A program made the translations under genes and the position numbers. Positions 5,137 to 5,141 of a stretch of DNA of 5,141 nt are shown here, one piece after another. How positions within the stretch are numbered: the first letter of the stretch is position 1; each line of letters begins with the position of its first letter. Origin of the DNA: Caldilineaceae bacterium (lineage in GTDB: Bacteria > Chloroflexota > Anaerolineae > Caldilineales > Caldilineaceae); assembly GCA_015494005.1 (NCBI GenBank), contig WGCB01000752.1, forward strand, positions 1-5,141, read 5' to 3'. Below the pieces are notes generated by a model. The model searched no databases and had not been told where the DNA came from. It worked only from the letters and a program-made list of their open reading frames with translations.

Positions 5137-5141
5137 ATGCA
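5137..5141 (+). CDS. Start of next gene, cut off by the window edge
   Basis: An ATG with two further bases follows the strong ribosome site at 5124-5130. It lies 98 bases after the EVE stop on the same strand. No clear terminator separates the two, so they may be co-transcribed. Nothing can be said of the product. Confidence 0.6.

Overview
This is ordinary-looking, high-GC (about two thirds GC by eye) bacterial chromosome with five protein genes, short intergenic gaps (about 100 to 245 bases) and no RNA genes, CRISPR arrays or mobile elements. The first gene is a C25 (gingipain-type) peptidase whose last residues are VYLPLLAR. Secreted proteins of Chloroflexota (Anaerolineae/Caldilineae) often end in a very similar 'YLPL' tail, so that phylum is my best guess. 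This rests on one gene end plus base composition and could be wrong.

Layout. Bases 1-1272 (+): 3' part of the C25 peptidase, open at the left edge. Bases 1273-1414: convergent gap with a heptad tandem repeat and a strong terminator that works in both directions. Bases 1415-2440 (-): DUF368 membrane protein of the PopT polyprenyl-phosphate transporter family. Bases 2441-2654: divergent promoter region with back-to-back sigma70-like promoters and a 15-base palindrome between them. Bases 2655-3836 (+): PLP-dependent class I/II aminotransferase. Bases 3837-4006: convergent gap with a minus-strand intrinsic terminator and a period-10 repeat. Bases 4007-4351 (-): small single-domain cupin. Bases 4352-4594: second divergent gap, with a good minus-strand promoter whose -10 overlaps a perfect DnaA-box sequence. 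Bases 4595-5038 (+): EVE-domain (UPF0310) protein. At the right edge, a perfect Shine-Dalgarno sequence and ATG mark the start of another plus-strand gene.

The genes alternate in orientation (+ - + - + +), and each convergent pair has its own terminator. They therefore look like single-gene transcription units rather than an operon or a co-ordinated system. Their roles appear unrelated: extracellular proteolysis, lipid-carrier recycling for the cell envelope, amino-acid transamination, a metal-binding cupin, and a PUA-like modified-base reader. I found no convincing new multi-gene system. The points worth a second look are the C-terminal tail of the peptidase, the DnaA box in the cupin promoter, the palindrome between the divergent promoters, and the short-period intergenic repeats.
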